In this document: positions 16,183 through 25,709 of the stretch, piece by piece | How positions within the stretch are numbered: position 1 is the first letter of the stretch | Layout of the letters: every line of letters begins with the position of its first letter | DNA from: JAVBPR01 sp031549485 | GTDB taxonomy: Bacteria > Bacillota > Clostridia > Oscillospirales > Feifaniaceae | Assembly: GCA_031549485.1 (NCBI GenBank) | Contig: JAVBPR010000015.1 | Span: 76,394 to 140,393, forward strand | DNA: 64,000 nucleotides | Direction: 5' to 3' | Translations under genes and position numbers: made by a program | Notes under the pieces: model-generated | Told to the model about the DNA's origin: nothing | The model's database searches: none | What the model saw: only the letters and a program-made list of their open reading frames with translations

Positions 16183-17229
16183 TTATTTCTCAACTTTAGC
16201 GTACGGGATACGAACCGAAACGCCGTCATCAGCGAGTTTATACTCTGTTCCGTCGAGGAACGGGAATGCAACGCCTTTGCCTGCGTTCAATGCGATAGCA
16301 ACGATAGCTTTACCCATTGCGTCGCCATCCTGTTTAACTGTTGCTGCCATTTTGCCGGCTGTGATAGCTGCCATGCCTGCGTCTGTAGCGTCAACACCGA
16401 TAACCGGGATGAATTTCGCGCCTGCTGCGCCTGTGTTGTATCCGATGGAGTTCAAAGCAGCGATAACGCCGAGAGCCATATCATCATTGTTGCAGAAGAC
16501 GGCTTCGATATCGCTGTGAGCTGCGAGGATAGCTTCCATCTGAGACTGAGCTTGGTCGGTCATCCAGTTTGCAACCTGCGGCTGTCCGATAACGTCAACC
16601 ATTTTGAGGCCGCGCGCTGTAGCCTGATCAACAGAGAATTTAGTTCTTGCTTCTGCTTCGGGGTTGCCCGGCTCGCCTTTAAATACGACGTACTGAACCT
16701 GACCGTCTTTATTAAGGTCATATTCCGGATGAGCTGCCCACATATCGGCAAGAAGGTCGCCCTGCATAACGCCGGCTTCGGAAGCTGTTGTTCCGATGAA
16801 GATACCGCCGCAAGATGTCATAACATTTTTGGCCGGCTCGCGGTTGAAGAAAACAACCGGGATGTTAGCGGCTTTGGCTTTGTCTGCAAGTCCCTGAGCA
16901 GAGCCTGCGTCAACAGCGTTGATAACAAGAACGCCGACTTTTTTCTGAATAAGTACATCGAGCTGGTCGTTCTGTTTTGCCTGGTCGCCCTGGGCATCCT
17001 GCATGTCAAGAACTACCATAGTTGCTTCTTTAGCATATTTGTCAATCGCGGCGCGAACTGTCGAGATATAAGTATCGTCGTACTTATAAATGAGGACGCC
17101 GAAAGTGACCTGCTGCGGGCCGGGACCTACGGGAGGTACGACCGGATCTCCTGCCGGCGCACAAGCCGCAAGGGCCGCTACCATGATAAGTGCGAGGCAT
17201 AGCGCTAAAATTTTGCCAAATTTTTTCAT
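16183..17229 (-). CDS. mglB: Galactose/sugar-binding lipoprotein, MglB-like
   Basis: 348 aa from ATG 17229 (GGAGAG in front). Lipoprotein signal ending ALAAC (Cys about 22). Periplasmic-binding-protein-like fold of the LacI/RbsB type: TFGVLIYKYDDTYISTVRAA, QKKVGVLVINAVDAG, VFFNREP, FCNNDDMALGVIAALN and VIGVDATDAGMAAI align with galactose-binding MglB; the PVVFFNREP element is typical of glucose/galactose binders. As a lipoprotein it captures sugar outside the membrane for the MglA/C-like importer. First gene of a four-gene operon, with twin dyads overlapping its promoter. Confidence 0.9.
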   Translation of the reverse strand: MKKFGKILALCLALIMVAALAACAPAGDPVVPPVGPGPQQVTFGVLIYKYDDTYISTVRAAIDKYAKEATMVVLDMQDAQGDQAKQNDQLDVLIQKKVGVLVINAVDAGSAQGLADKAKAANIPVVFFNREPAKNVMTSCGGIFIGTTASEAGVMQGDLLADMWAAHPEYDLNKDGQVQYVVFKGEPGNPEAEARTKFSVDQATARGLKMVDVIGQPQVANWMTDQAQSQMEAILAAHSDIEAVFCNNDDMALGVIAALNSIGYNTGAAGAKFIPVIGVDATDAGMAAITAGKMAATVKQDGDAMGKAIVAIALNAGKGVAFPFLDGTEYKLADDGVSVRIPYAKVEK

Positions 17230-17321
17230 ACATTCTCTCCTATATATGTTTTTTGAAGGGCAACCGCCCAACTATACAATAATAAATATAGAACACGCGA
17301 GAATAAAAAAGAATTTTGCGA

Positions 17322-17350
17322 AATATGCTATTAAATTTTTGCCTTGTAAA
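17322..17350 (-). promoter_or_regulatory. Candidate promoter of the mgl operon
   Basis: On the minus strand TTTACA (17350-17345), 17-bp spacer, CATATT (17327-17322); leader of about 85 bases. The -35 falls inside the dyad at 17342-17357. Confidence 0.4.
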
Positions 17351-17378
17351 TGCAAGGACGGCAAACATGTAAATGTTT
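17342..17378. promoter_or_regulatory. Twin dyads upstream of mglB
   Basis: CCTTGTAAATGCAAGG (17342-17357) and AAACATGTAAATGTTT (17363-17378) are both 16-bp hyphenated palindromes sharing TGTAAATG. Their centres are 21 bp apart, two helical turns. Candidate operator pair; the remaining spacer to 17494 is AT-rich with nothing else clear. Confidence 0.5.
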
Positions 17379-17494
17379 CCAGTTATTAATATGATTTTAC
17401 ATTAATGGAAAAATTTATGCTATATCAGATTAAAAAAAGACATCGTATATTAAAAAATGACATGTTGCAGAAAAATCAAAAAAACCGGGGAAAC

Positions 17495-17522
17495 TTGACA
17501 AAATCCGGTTCTTTGTTATAAT
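17495..17522 (+). promoter_or_regulatory. Promoter of the M23 peptidase gene
   Basis: Consensus TTGACA (17495-17500), 16-bp spacer, TATAAT (17517-17522). Confidence 0.8.
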
Positions 17523-17563
17523 AAAACAATCATCTTCGGGCAGGGCCGAAAGGAGTGAAGCTG

Positions 17564-19306
17564 ATGCAGGAAAAACGTCCGCTTAGGACAAATCGCAAAA
17601 AAAGCACTCGGCTTAACTTAAAAGGGATCTTAAATCGAATAGTCGATATTATATATTTAATCGGTAATGCGACGATAAATCTTTTGATGCTTCCGTTTGA
17701 AAGCGGAGCTTCAAGGGGTTTCTTTTCGCATGTTTTTTTAGGTATAAAGAAAGCCTTTTCGGCAATCGGAAAAGCGCTTGGTTTCGCGGGAAAGAGCATT
17801 TGGAAGTTCTTTAAAAAATGCGCGGGCGGAATCAAGGTTTTCTTCGGTGACAAGGAAAAACGTTTACAGTGGCTGTTCGCTTTGCGTGTAAAGCTAATTT
17901 GCTTGCTGTCGGGATATAAGCGCGAGAACCTCTCGTTTCCGCTGACCGAAAAGGTCAAAACAAGTCTTGTGCGCCGCGCGGTCGGCAGAAGCATTAATTT
18001 TATCGCCCCGCTTATAGCGATTATCGGGCTTGTGACGATTATAAGCGCTTCGCGAAATTATAAAATGGGCGTTAAGGTCGAGCTTGAAGGACAGGAAGTC
18101 GGAGTTCTCGCAAGTGAGAGCGATTTTGAAAGATTAAAGACCGATGTTTCGGAGTTTATTTCTAAAATTACCGGAACCGAATATTCGGTTGAGGCGGTTC
18201 CGACCTTTAGCTCCGCAGTATATTCGACAAATTCGGGTGACGCAAGCAGGATAAGGGACGCGCTTCTCGGTAGCGCTACCGACGTTATTGTCAATTCTTC
18301 GGGAATATCGGTAGACGGCGAAATTATTGCGGTAAATGACGATATCGAGGGGCTAAACGATATACTAAATAAAAAACTTGAGGCGGAAATGCCGCAAGAC
18401 GGGGAAAATTCGCGAACCGAATTTATCGAAAAGGTCAGCGTTGTCAGCGGCTTTATGCCGAAAAATAAAGAGGCGGGGCTTCCGGAAATCAAGGAGCTTG
18501 CGAACTCGGTAAAAAATCAGGATATGTTTTATACCGTAAAAGACGACGATACAATGGGCAAAATAGCGGTTGCGGTCGGAATGAAATATAAAGACCTCAT
18601 GGCGCTCAATCCCGACGTTGTGCCGACAAAACTCCGCCCCGGGCAACAGGTTAAAATCCGCGCGTCAATGCCGCTTATCAGCGTAAAAGTCATTACAACA
18701 ATCACATATGAAGAGGAAATAGCATATAAAACGGTCAAGGTAGAAACCGATTCGCTTTACAAAAACCAGACAAAGACGATCACCCCGGGCGCAAAAGGCG
18801 TCGCCGAGGTGACGGCCGAAGTAACGTTCATAAACGGTGTGGAAACAAGCCGGACCGAGCTTAGCAAAACGGTCAAAAAAGAGCCTGTTTCGCTTGAGAT
18901 GTATGTCGGAACAAAAGCGCTTCCGACAACGGCGGCAACGGGTAGTTTCAGGCGGCCTGTCGCAAGCGGATACATTATTTCATCCGATTACGGAGCGCGA
19001 AGGGGAACTCATACCGGAGTCGATTTTGCCTGCAACAGGGGAACGCCGATTATGGCGGCGGACGGCGGAACGGTCGTGCAAGCCAGCTGGAACGGCGGCT
19101 ACGGACTAAGCATTGTTATCGATCACGGCAACGGAATAAAAACGCGCTATGCCCACTGTTCGGCGATATATGTTTCGTCGGGGCAAAAGGTCGCGAAAGG
19201 GCAAACGATCGCCGCGGTCGGCAGCACCGGAAACTCGACCGGCCCGCACCTCCATTTTGAGGTTATCGTAAACGGCAGTTTCAGAAATCCTTGGAATTAT
19301 ATTTAA
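17564..19306 (+). CDS. M23 metallopeptidase with LysM and G5 domains
   Basis: 580 aa; the ATG at 17564 is 8 bases after AGGAG and is preferred to the GTG at 17555, which overlaps that site. A long basic cytoplasmic part (1 to about 140) precedes one membrane helix (about 145-165, FIAPLIAIIGLVTIISA). Outside follow a helical region, a LysM domain (about 320-370, MFYTVKDDDTMGKIAVAVG), a G5 domain (about 375-450) and a C-terminal peptidase M23 domain with HTGVD and HLHFE zinc/catalytic motifs and YAHC. It would cleave peptidoglycan cross-bridges while bound to the wall. It sits directly upstream of walRK, whose regulon in Firmicutes includes such hydrolases. A terminator follows, so it is a separate unit. 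Confidence 0.9.
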   Translation: MQEKRPLRTNRKKSTRLNLKGILNRIVDIIYLIGNATINLLMLPFESGASRGFFSHVFLGIKKAFSAIGKALGFAGKSIWKFFKKCAGGIKVFFGDKEKRLQWLFALRVKLICLLSGYKRENLSFPLTEKVKTSLVRRAVGRSINFIAPLIAIIGLVTIISASRNYKMGVKVELEGQEVGVLASESDFERLKTDVSEFISKITGTEYSVEAVPTFSSAVYSTNSGDASRIRDALLGSATDVIVNSSGISVDGEIIAVNDDIEGLNDILNKKLEAEMPQDGENSRTEFIEKVSVVSGFMPKNKEAGLPEIKELANSVKNQDMFYTVKDDDTMGKIAVAVGMKYKDLMALNPDVVPTKLRPGQQVKIRASMPLISVKVITTITYEEEIAYKTVKVETDSLYKNQTKTITPGAKGVAEVTAEVTFINGVETSRTELSKTVKKEPVSLEMYVGTKALPTTAATGSFRRPVASGYIISSDYGARRGTHTGVDFACNRGTPIMAADGGTVVQASWNGGYGLSIVIDHGNGIKTRYAHCSAIYVSSGQKVAKGQTIAAVGSTGNSTGPHLHFEVIVNGSFRNPWNYI

Positions 19307-19310
19307 AAAT

Positions 19311-19339
19311 AAAACCTCCGCTTTCTGCGGAGGTTTTTT
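19311..19339 (+). terminator. Terminator after the M23 gene
   Basis: AAAACCTCCGC / GCGGAGGTTTT stem followed by a T run. Confidence 0.85.
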
Positions 19340-19470
19340 GTATGTTTAGTGCGCGCGGCCGGGGTGCGCGCGGGGATACTCCGAGAAAGCGCGGCGCGGC
19401 AGGCTCAAACCGGCAACGGCATACCAAGCGGATAAGCGCCCGGGCGGAATATAAGCGATTATAATAATCA

Positions 19471-19499
19471 TTGATATAGAAAAATATTAATTGTATAAT
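19471..19499 (+). promoter_or_regulatory. Promoter of walR
   Basis: TTGATA (19471-19476), 17-bp spacer, TATAAT (19494-19499). The 100 bases before it (19343-19440) are GC-rich and without visible features. Confidence 0.8.
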
Positions 19500-19528
19500 A
19501 ACTTTAAAAGAAATGTACAGGAGAAGTT

Positions 19529-20218
19529 ATGAGTTATAAAATACTGATAATCGAAGATGAAAACCACATCGCGGATATTCTTGTGCACAACCTTACAAAA
19601 GAGGGTTTTAAGGCCGACTGCGCATATGACGGCGAAGCGGGGCTTAAAAAAGCGCTTGAAACAGATTATGACTTGATTCTTCTCGATGTTATGCTTCCGA
19701 AACTTGACGGCTGGGGAGTGCTTAAAGAGCTGCGAAACGAGAGCTTTGTCCCTGTTATTATGCTGACCGCGAGGGAAGAGGAGCAGGATAAAGTTACCGG
19801 GCTCGATCTCGGCGCGGATGATTATATTACCAAGCCGTTTAGCATGAAAGAGCTGATTTCGAGAATAAAAGCCCACCTGCGCCGGATAGGTTATGAAAAA
19901 CCGGTCGGAAACGAGAAAATTACTTACGGCAGATTTGTCCTTGATGTCACCAAAACTGAGGTTAAAAAAGACGGGGAGGTCATCGACCTCTCAAACAAAG
20001 AATTTGCGCTTCTCACCTTTCTTATTTCGAACCCCGACAAGGTTTATTCGAGGGAGCAGCTTTTGTCCGATGTTTGGCAGTATGATAATTTTTACGGGGA
20101 TTTGCGCGCGGTCGACGTAATGGTCCGCCGTATCCGCGAAAAAATGGAAGACAATCCCGCGGAGCCTGAGGTTATTCAGACAAAGCGCGGTCAAGGATAT
20201 TTTGTGAATCAAAAGTAA
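19529..20218 (+). CDS. walR: WalR (YycF) response regulator
   Basis: 229 aa. Receiver domain (1-115) with the phospho-acceptor D53 (LLDVMLPKLDG), acidic pocket E9/D10 and K of ITKPFS; OmpR-type winged helix (about 130-228, with DVWQYDNFYGDLRAVDVMVR and TKRGQGYFV). The order walR-walK-yycH-yycI identifies it as the essential cell-wall regulator of Firmicutes, controlling autolysins and wall enzymes. ATG behind AGGAG; it has its own consensus promoter. Confidence 0.93.
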   Translation: MSYKILIIEDENHIADILVHNLTKEGFKADCAYDGEAGLKKALETDYDLILLDVMLPKLDGWGVLKELRNESFVPVIMLTAREEEQDKVTGLDLGADDYITKPFSMKELISRIKAHLRRIGYEKPVGNEKITYGRFVLDVTKTEVKKDGEVIDLSNKEFALLTFLISNPDKVYSREQLLSDVWQYDNFYGDLRAVDVMVRRIREKMEDNPAEPEVIQTKRGQGYFVNQK

Positions 20219-20262
20219 AGAAACCGTGTTTTTATTTCAACTTTTGAAAACGGGGGAAGTTT

Positions 20263-22044
20263 ATGACAAAGAGCGTTCAGGCGCGTCTTGTTCTCATAAT
20301 GGTTATTTTGATTGTTGCGACCATGATTATCGTCGGAACGGTGCTTGTTAACCGCGTTTCGGGATTTTATAACGACGATTTCGAAAAGCAGGTTTCAACC
20401 TTTTTTGACGGCGACCTCATAAACGAAATTCAGACGGCGGCGGACGAGAGGAATCCCGAGCAGATAGCAACGGTGCTTGAGGCGCATACCGGCGTTCTCG
20501 GCATAGATTCATATAGAAATTACTACGTCCTCAGCGCGGAAGGCGAATATTTGGCGGGCTCCAGCACCGTTCTCGGAAATCAGCTTCAAATAAGCGATAA
20601 TATTATCCGCGCGATGGCGGGCGAGCGCGGCGGCGAAATCAGCAGCGACGGCGAATTTATGGATTTTGCGCTCCCTATTTCGGTGGAAGACAAGCTCGAA
20701 TACATCGTATACATAAAAGATACAAAAGAAGAAATAAGGGACCTAAACTGGGTTCTTATTTCAATTATCGTAGAGACGCTGTTTCTCGGAATGTTCATTG
20801 CGGTCGCGCTTTCGTTCTTACTTGCCAGAACGATAACAAACCCGATTGAAAATATAACAAGCGGCGCGGCGAAGATTGCGGGCGGAGACCTTTCGGTCAA
20901 GCTGAAGGTCGGTTCAAAAGACGAGATAGGTACTCTAAGCGAAACCTTTAACGTCATGGCAGGTCAGCTGAAAAATAACCTCGAGGAAATAGAGGGCGAG
21001 CGAAATAAGCTCCGCACAATATTCCTTTATTTGACCGACGGCGTTGCGGCTTTTGACCGCGACGGTATTCTCGTAACCCAGAACCGCGCGGCGGAGGAGA
21101 TGCTCGGCGGCAGGTGGGCAGAGGGCGAAAGCTCATATTCAGAGGTGTTTGCCGGTGCGGGAATAAGCGATACTTTTGAAAAGGCGAGAACCCTTCAAGG
21201 CAATAAATATATTATCGCGGAGCAGAGGATAGGCGACAAGGATTTCAGATTTCATATCGCGCCTTTTAAGCTCGGCGACGAAAAAAGCAGCGACACCACA
21301 GGCGGTGTTATCGTTGTTATAAACGATATTACCGAGCAGCAGAGGCTCGAGCAGTCGCGGCGCGAATTTATCGCGAATGTCTCGCACGAGCTTCGCACGC
21401 CGCTTACAAATATAAAAAGCTACAGCGAAACGGTGCTTGAGGACGAGGATATCGACCGTCCGACCACCGAAAAATTCCTTAAAATCGTCGTCGGCGAGAG
21501 CGACAGGATGATTCGAATCGTTAAAGACCTTATGTCTCTTTCGCGTCTTGACAACAACAAGGTCGACTTTAAATTCGAGCCTTACAGCATGCCGGAACTT
21601 ATCGAAAAGACAAAAGCGGCGATGACAATCGAGGCGCAAAAAAGAAATCAAACGCTCACCTCTTCGGTTGACGACAAACTTGTGACGGTCATCGGCGACC
21701 GGGAGAAAATCGAGCAGGTTCTTATTAATATCGTTTCAAACGCGATAAAATACACGCCGGACGGCGGCAGGGTGGATATCGACGCGGCGCTCCACAGAGG
21801 AAGCGCGTATATCAAAGTTTCGGATACCGGCGTCGGCATCCCGAAAAAAGATATTACAAAAGTTTTCGAAAGATTTTATAGGGTTGACAAGGCGAGAAGC
21901 CGCGAGATGGGCGGAACCGGCCTCGGGCTTGCCATAGCGAAGGAAATCGTCGAAGCGCATAAGGGCAGAATAGCGATAACAAGCAGGATAAACGAGGGCA
22001 CAGAGGTAATAATCCAGCTTCCGGTCGACCCGCGGGAATCATGA
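20263..22044 (+). CDS. walK: WalK (YycG) sensor histidine kinase
   Basis: 593 aa, ATG behind GGGGGAAG. Membrane helix 1 (about 8-28), an extracellular sensor of about 130 residues, helix 2 (about 163-188), HAMP (about 190-245), a PAS-like domain (about 250-360), HisKA with H375 (FIANVSHELRTPLTNIKSYS) and HATPase (NIVSNAIKYTPDGG, DTGVGIPKKDI, GGTGLGLAIAKEI). It phosphorylates WalR and senses wall synthesis, probably lipid II or hydrolase products. YycH and YycI, encoded next, are its membrane regulators. Confidence 0.93.
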   Translation: MTKSVQARLVLIMVILIVATMIIVGTVLVNRVSGFYNDDFEKQVSTFFDGDLINEIQTAADERNPEQIATVLEAHTGVLGIDSYRNYYVLSAEGEYLAGSSTVLGNQLQISDNIIRAMAGERGGEISSDGEFMDFALPISVEDKLEYIVYIKDTKEEIRDLNWVLISIIVETLFLGMFIAVALSFLLARTITNPIENITSGAAKIAGGDLSVKLKVGSKDEIGTLSETFNVMAGQLKNNLEEIEGERNKLRTIFLYLTDGVAAFDRDGILVTQNRAAEEMLGGRWAEGESSYSEVFAGAGISDTFEKARTLQGNKYIIAEQRIGDKDFRFHIAPFKLGDEKSSDTTGGVIVVINDITEQQRLEQSRREFIANVSHELRTPLTNIKSYSETVLEDEDIDRPTTEKFLKIVVGESDRMIRIVKDLMSLSRLDNNKVDFKFEPYSMPELIEKTKAAMTIEAQKRNQTLTSSVDDKLVTVIGDREKIEQVLINIVSNAIKYTPDGGRVDIDAALHRGSAYIKVSDTGVGIPKKDITKVFERFYRVDKARSREMGGTGLGLAIAKEIVEAHKGRIAITSRINEGTEVIIQLPVDPRES

Positions 22045-22070
22045 TTAAGCGATAAAAAGAGGGCTTCGTT

Positions 22071-23456
22071 TTGCGAGAATTTTTGAAAACCATATTGCTT
22101 ATACTACTCATCCTGTCAATTTTCATGATGATTAGCCAGCTATGGCTTTTTGACAATTTGGATATGACCGAAGATGATTTTCTCACTTCGGTTCAAATGG
22201 CGCTAAACTCGCTCGGGGTGCCCGGGTTTAATCCGAATCTGAACAAAACCGATGTCGAAAATCCCGGCAGCTCGGACGACAGCTTCGATAAGCCGACCGC
22301 GATAACCTATTTTGGGGATACTGTGCGCTCTACCGCATATGACGGTGCCGTCACGATAAATTTTTATAAAAAAATAAAGCTCGCGCTTTTTTCAAAACTG
22401 GGTTCTGCCTTTGAGGAAACCGATTTTGCAAGCTACGCGGCGGCAATCGAAAACGGCGAGGGAGTAATATATGATTACGGCAGAGAAATAAGCCTTAAGC
22501 TGCTGCTATCGATGTCCGAAGTTACGGGCGAAAATATAAAATTCCGATATATCGTTCAAACGCCCGACCGCATTTTTCTTAAGAGCGATAAAGTTTACAG
22601 CGCGCAGGTGACGACCGATTTTGCCGAGATGAAAAGCGTTTTCGAAAGCGACGCGGCGCTTATGCCGGTCGCCATATACGGTCGCGCAAAAAGCATGGTG
22701 CAATACTCGAATTTAAACGATGTGCGGCAGTCGCAAAAACTTGAGCCGGCGTCGATTTTCCCTTCCGAAAAAGGGCGCGCGCTGCCGGTTCTTTATAACA
22801 GCAATTCTATTTACAACGACCAAAACGGCTTTTCAAACAAGGGACTAAGTAGCGTGCTTAATGCGTTTATGTACAGCGGAGGCGCGGTCAAAAGATATAC
22901 CGAAAAAAACGGAACGGCTGTTTACGTTAAAAACTACAGCAACATAAAAATTGGCACATCAGGCCAGCTTAGTTTTAAGGCTTCAAAGGTTGAGGACGGG
23001 ATTCCTGTAGGAAGCCTTATAAATAAATCGGAGAGCGAATATTATACGCTGACCGACGTCATATATGCCGCTAATACTCTTTTTAGAAATATCGGAACCG
23101 ACGTACTTGGCGGCTCAGCCGAGCTTCGTTTTTACCAGGCGTATTTCGACGGCGAAACAGGCTCGCTGGTTGTCGAATATGATTTTGTCGTAAACGGGCT
23201 TAAAGTGGAAATTGATACGCCGGCAGCTTCTATCCGCTATAAAGACGGATATATTACCGAGGCAAGGGCCGCTCTTCGAAATTTTTCGTTCAGCGGAACA
23301 TATTTTTTCCCGCTTGACATCGTAAAGGTCGCAGAGCTTATAATGCTTGAAAATAAAACGGCGACCGATATCGCCATATGTTACTCGCCAAAAGCGGCGG
23401 GCGAGTTCACCCCGCCCGCGTATGTGCAGAAAGTGAGGGCGGAAGATGGAATTTAA
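22071..23456 (+). CDS. yycH: YycH-type regulator of WalK
   Basis: 461 aa, TTG start after a weak GAGGG. A single N-terminal membrane helix (about 7-25, ILLILLILSIFMMISQLWLF) followed by a long extracellular domain of the YycH fold (ITYFGDTVRSTAYDGAVTIN early on). In B. subtilis YycH with YycI restrains WalK through its membrane helices. Identification rests on position between walK and yycI, topology and length; sequence conservation is low in this family. Overlaps yycI by 11 bp. Confidence 0.8.
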   Translation: MREFLKTILLILLILSIFMMISQLWLFDNLDMTEDDFLTSVQMALNSLGVPGFNPNLNKTDVENPGSSDDSFDKPTAITYFGDTVRSTAYDGAVTINFYKKIKLALFSKLGSAFEETDFASYAAAIENGEGVIYDYGREISLKLLLSMSEVTGENIKFRYIVQTPDRIFLKSDKVYSAQVTTDFAEMKSVFESDAALMPVAIYGRAKSMVQYSNLNDVRQSQKLEPASIFPSEKGRALPVLYNSNSIYNDQNGFSNKGLSSVLNAFMYSGGAVKRYTEKNGTAVYVKNYSNIKIGTSGQLSFKASKVEDGIPVGSLINKSESEYYTLTDVIYAANTLFRNIGTDVLGGSAELRFYQAYFDGETGSLVVEYDFVVNGLKVEIDTPAASIRYKDGYITEARAALRNFSFSGTYFFPLDIVKVAELIMLENKTATDIAICYSPKAAGEFTPPAYVQKVRAEDGI

Positions 23457-24258
23457 CAAGGTAAAGACAACTCTCATCATCGTTCTGCTTGCGGTCAACC
23501 TGTTTTTGGCGGCAATGCTTAGGATTGACTATCAAAGAGAAAATGTGATAAGCGGAAACCTTGAAAAAACGGCATATTCGCTTCTAAAAAGCAGGGGAGT
23601 GGAGATTGTGCCCGGCGCCGGAGGCACGGCAAAACACCGCCTTAATATTTACACGGCCGCGCTGACTCGCGAAAACGGCAAGGCTTTTGCCGAAGATATT
23701 TTGGGATTACCAAGCGGAACCGAAGAAATAGCGGACGGCACGAAATATTTGTGTGCCGGAGGATATTTATCGGTTTTCGGAACAAACTCGATTGAGGCCG
23801 CTTTAGAGGAAAAATATTCAAAAGTAAGCGAGAGGAAAATTGCAAAATCCCTCGCAGAAGCGGCGGGCCTGCAAAAGGAAGATGTTGTTTTCTTTAAAAA
23901 CACCGATTTCGGGAATACTGGTACTGTGGAGTTTTTCTTTTATTTCGGCGGCATTCGGGTTGACGGATATAAGGTGACGGCGACATACAAAAACGGCTAT
24001 TTAACAGGTGTTAGCGGCAATTTTCCGTCTTTTTCAAATTTGAGCAAGGAAACCCAGTATTCGGCGGATGTCCTGACGGCGCTTTTTAACCTTGCCGATT
24101 ATATTGACGGCAACGTTTTGATAAATCACTCGGAAGTCGTGTATATCGCGAAATTTTCTGAATGGGAAACGATAGAATATGTTCCCGCATATAAATTCAA
24201 GACCGCCGATTCGGCGTTTTTGGTATATTTTAACGGCGGAGTTGAAAAAATCTTTTGA
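23446..24258 (+). CDS. yycI: YycI-type regulator of WalK
   Basis: 270 aa. It starts MEFNKVKTTLIIVLLAVNLF, the standard YycI opening: a short cytoplasmic tail and one membrane helix (about 9-28). The extracellular YycH/YycI fold follows, ending with a YycI-like lobe (ETIEYVPAYKFKTADSAFLV). The ATG lies inside the end of yycH. It should form a ternary complex with YycH and WalK. Confidence 0.85.
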   Translation: MEFNKVKTTLIIVLLAVNLFLAAMLRIDYQRENVISGNLEKTAYSLLKSRGVEIVPGAGGTAKHRLNIYTAALTRENGKAFAEDILGLPSGTEEIADGTKYLCAGGYLSVFGTNSIEAALEEKYSKVSERKIAKSLAEAAGLQKEDVVFFKNTDFGNTGTVEFFFYFGGIRVDGYKVTATYKNGYLTGVSGNFPSFSNLSKETQYSADVLTALFNLADYIDGNVLINHSEVVYIAKFSEWETIEYVPAYKFKTADSAFLVYFNGGVEKIF

Positions 24259-24283
24259 TTTTTACTATATATTGTTATAAAAT
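24255..24283 (+). promoter_or_regulatory. Promoter of murA
   Basis: TTGATT (24255-24260, overlapping the yycI stop codon), 17-bp spacer, TAAAAT (24278-24283), so murA can be transcribed separately from walRK. Confidence 0.55.
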
Positions 24284-24342
24284 ATATCTAATGGTTAAAA
24301 AACTGCGAAATCTGTCGATTAACTAAAAGGGAGTACGACTTT

Positions 24343-25635
24343 TTGGAAAAATACATGATAAGCGGCGGGAAACCTTTAAACGGTAAAATTACAATAAGCG
24401 GCGCGAAAAACGCGGCTGTCGCCATTGTTCCGGCGGCAATCCTCGTCGACGGCGTCTGCAGGATAGAAAATGTTCCGGATATAAAAGACGTTAATCATAT
24501 TATCGAGATGCTCTATAAAATGGGCGCTTCGATTAAAATGATTAATAAAAACACGTTCGAATTCGACTGTTCGCGGCTCCGCTCGATTTGCCCGCCGAGC
24601 GAGATGGCGCGAAGCATGCGCGCGTCTTATTATTTTGTCGGCGCGCTTCTCGGCCGCTTCAAAGAGGCGATGGTCGATATGCCGGGCGGATGCGATTTCG
24701 GTGTGCGCCCGATTGATCAGCACGTCAAAGGCTTCGAGGGGCTCGGCGCGCATGTAAAGCTCGAAAATTCGCTTATCCACGCGGTGGCGGATAAACTTGT
24801 CGGAAACACAATATATCTTGACTTTGTTTCGGTCGGCGCTACGATAAACGTAATGCTCGCGGCGGTTTTGGCCGAGGGCGTCACCGTTATCGAAAATCCC
24901 GCAAAAGAGCCTCACGTCGTCGATGTGGCAAACTTCCTAAACTCGATGGGTGCGGATATTAAAGGCGCCGGGACCGATGTTATAAAAATCCGCGGTGTTG
25001 CGAAACTTCACGGCGGAACATATTCGATTATCCCCGACCAGATCGAAGCCGGAACATATATGGTTCTCGCCGCTACGGTTGGCGGAGAAGTTACTATCGA
25101 AAATATTATTCCGAAACATATGGAATCGATAAGCGCTAAACTTGTGGAAAGCGGCGTCGATGTTATCGAAAATGACGATAGCTTAATAATAAAAAGAGAT
25201 CCCGCGAAAAAACTTTCGAAAATCAATGTTAAAACAATGCCGTATCCCGGCTATCCGACAGATATGCAGCCGCAGATTGCGGTTATGCTCGCGACAGCCA
25301 AGGGCACAAGCCTTGTGACCGAAAGCGTTTGGGACAACCGGTATAAATATATCGACGAGCTAAAGCGCATGGGCGCGGCGGTTCAGGTTGACGGGCGCGT
25401 AGCGGTTATCGAAGGGGTTGAAAAGCTCACCCCCGCAATTGTAAAATCCTGCGACCTGCGCGCGGGCGCGGCGATGGTAATTGCCGCTCTTTCGGCGGAC
25501 GGGCAGAGCGAGGTTGAGGATATCTATCACATCGAGCGCGGCTATGAAAATATAGTTGAAAAGCTGAGGGCGGTCGGTGCGGATATCAAGAAAATAACAA
25601 TTCCCGACGCGGTTTTGTTAAAAGAAGCAAATTAA
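24343..25635 (+). CDS. murA: UDP-N-acetylglucosamine 1-carboxyvinyltransferase (MurA)
   Basis: 430 aa, TTG start 9 bases after AAAGGGAG; the next ATG (24355) would cut into the conserved beginning. It adds enolpyruvate from PEP to UDP-GlcNAc, the first committed step of peptidoglycan synthesis, and is cytoplasmic. Visible: ISGAKNAA (K22/N23 substrate site), the catalytic loop MPGGCDFGVRPIDQH with C117 (the fosfomycin target; Asp here would mean resistance), and YPGYPTDMQPQ. It stands between yycI and walJ, an unusual insertion into the wal cluster. Closed by a strong terminator. Confidence 0.95.
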   Translation: MEKYMISGGKPLNGKITISGAKNAAVAIVPAAILVDGVCRIENVPDIKDVNHIIEMLYKMGASIKMINKNTFEFDCSRLRSICPPSEMARSMRASYYFVGALLGRFKEAMVDMPGGCDFGVRPIDQHVKGFEGLGAHVKLENSLIHAVADKLVGNTIYLDFVSVGATINVMLAAVLAEGVTVIENPAKEPHVVDVANFLNSMGADIKGAGTDVIKIRGVAKLHGGTYSIIPDQIEAGTYMVLAATVGGEVTIENIIPKHMESISAKLVESGVDVIENDDSLIIKRDPAKKLSKINVKTMPYPGYPTDMQPQIAVMLATAKGTSLVTESVWDNRYKYIDELKRMGAAVQVDGRVAVIEGVEKLTPAIVKSCDLRAGAAMVIAALSADGQSEVEDIYHIERGYENIVEKLRAVGADIKKITIPDAVLLKEAN

Positions 25636-25656
25636 AATCCGGCTATAAGCCGTTTT

Positions 25657-25684
25657 AAAGGCTTGCGCTATCGCAAGCCTTTTA
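25657..25684 (+). terminator. Terminator after murA
   Basis: AAAGGCTTGCG / CGCAAGCCTTT stem around CTAT with a T-rich tail. Confidence 0.85.
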
Positions 25685-25709
25685 TTATAAAGAAAAGCGG
25701 TAGGGGAAA

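Noticed and set aside
16516..17202. Open frame of 228 codons on the plus strand
   Set aside because: Lies fully opposite mglB, which is unmistakable; codon pattern and lack of a ribosome site mark it as a shadow.
17345..17373. WalR box (TGTAAA direct repeats) controlling the M23 gene
   Set aside because: The two TGTAAA words are 23 bp apart instead of the 11-bp period of WalR sites and are better explained as parts of the two dyads on the mglB side.
24343..25635. Fosfomycin-resistant MurA (Cys to Asp)
   Set aside because: The active-site loop reads PGGCDFG: Cys117 is present and the Asp is the next residue.
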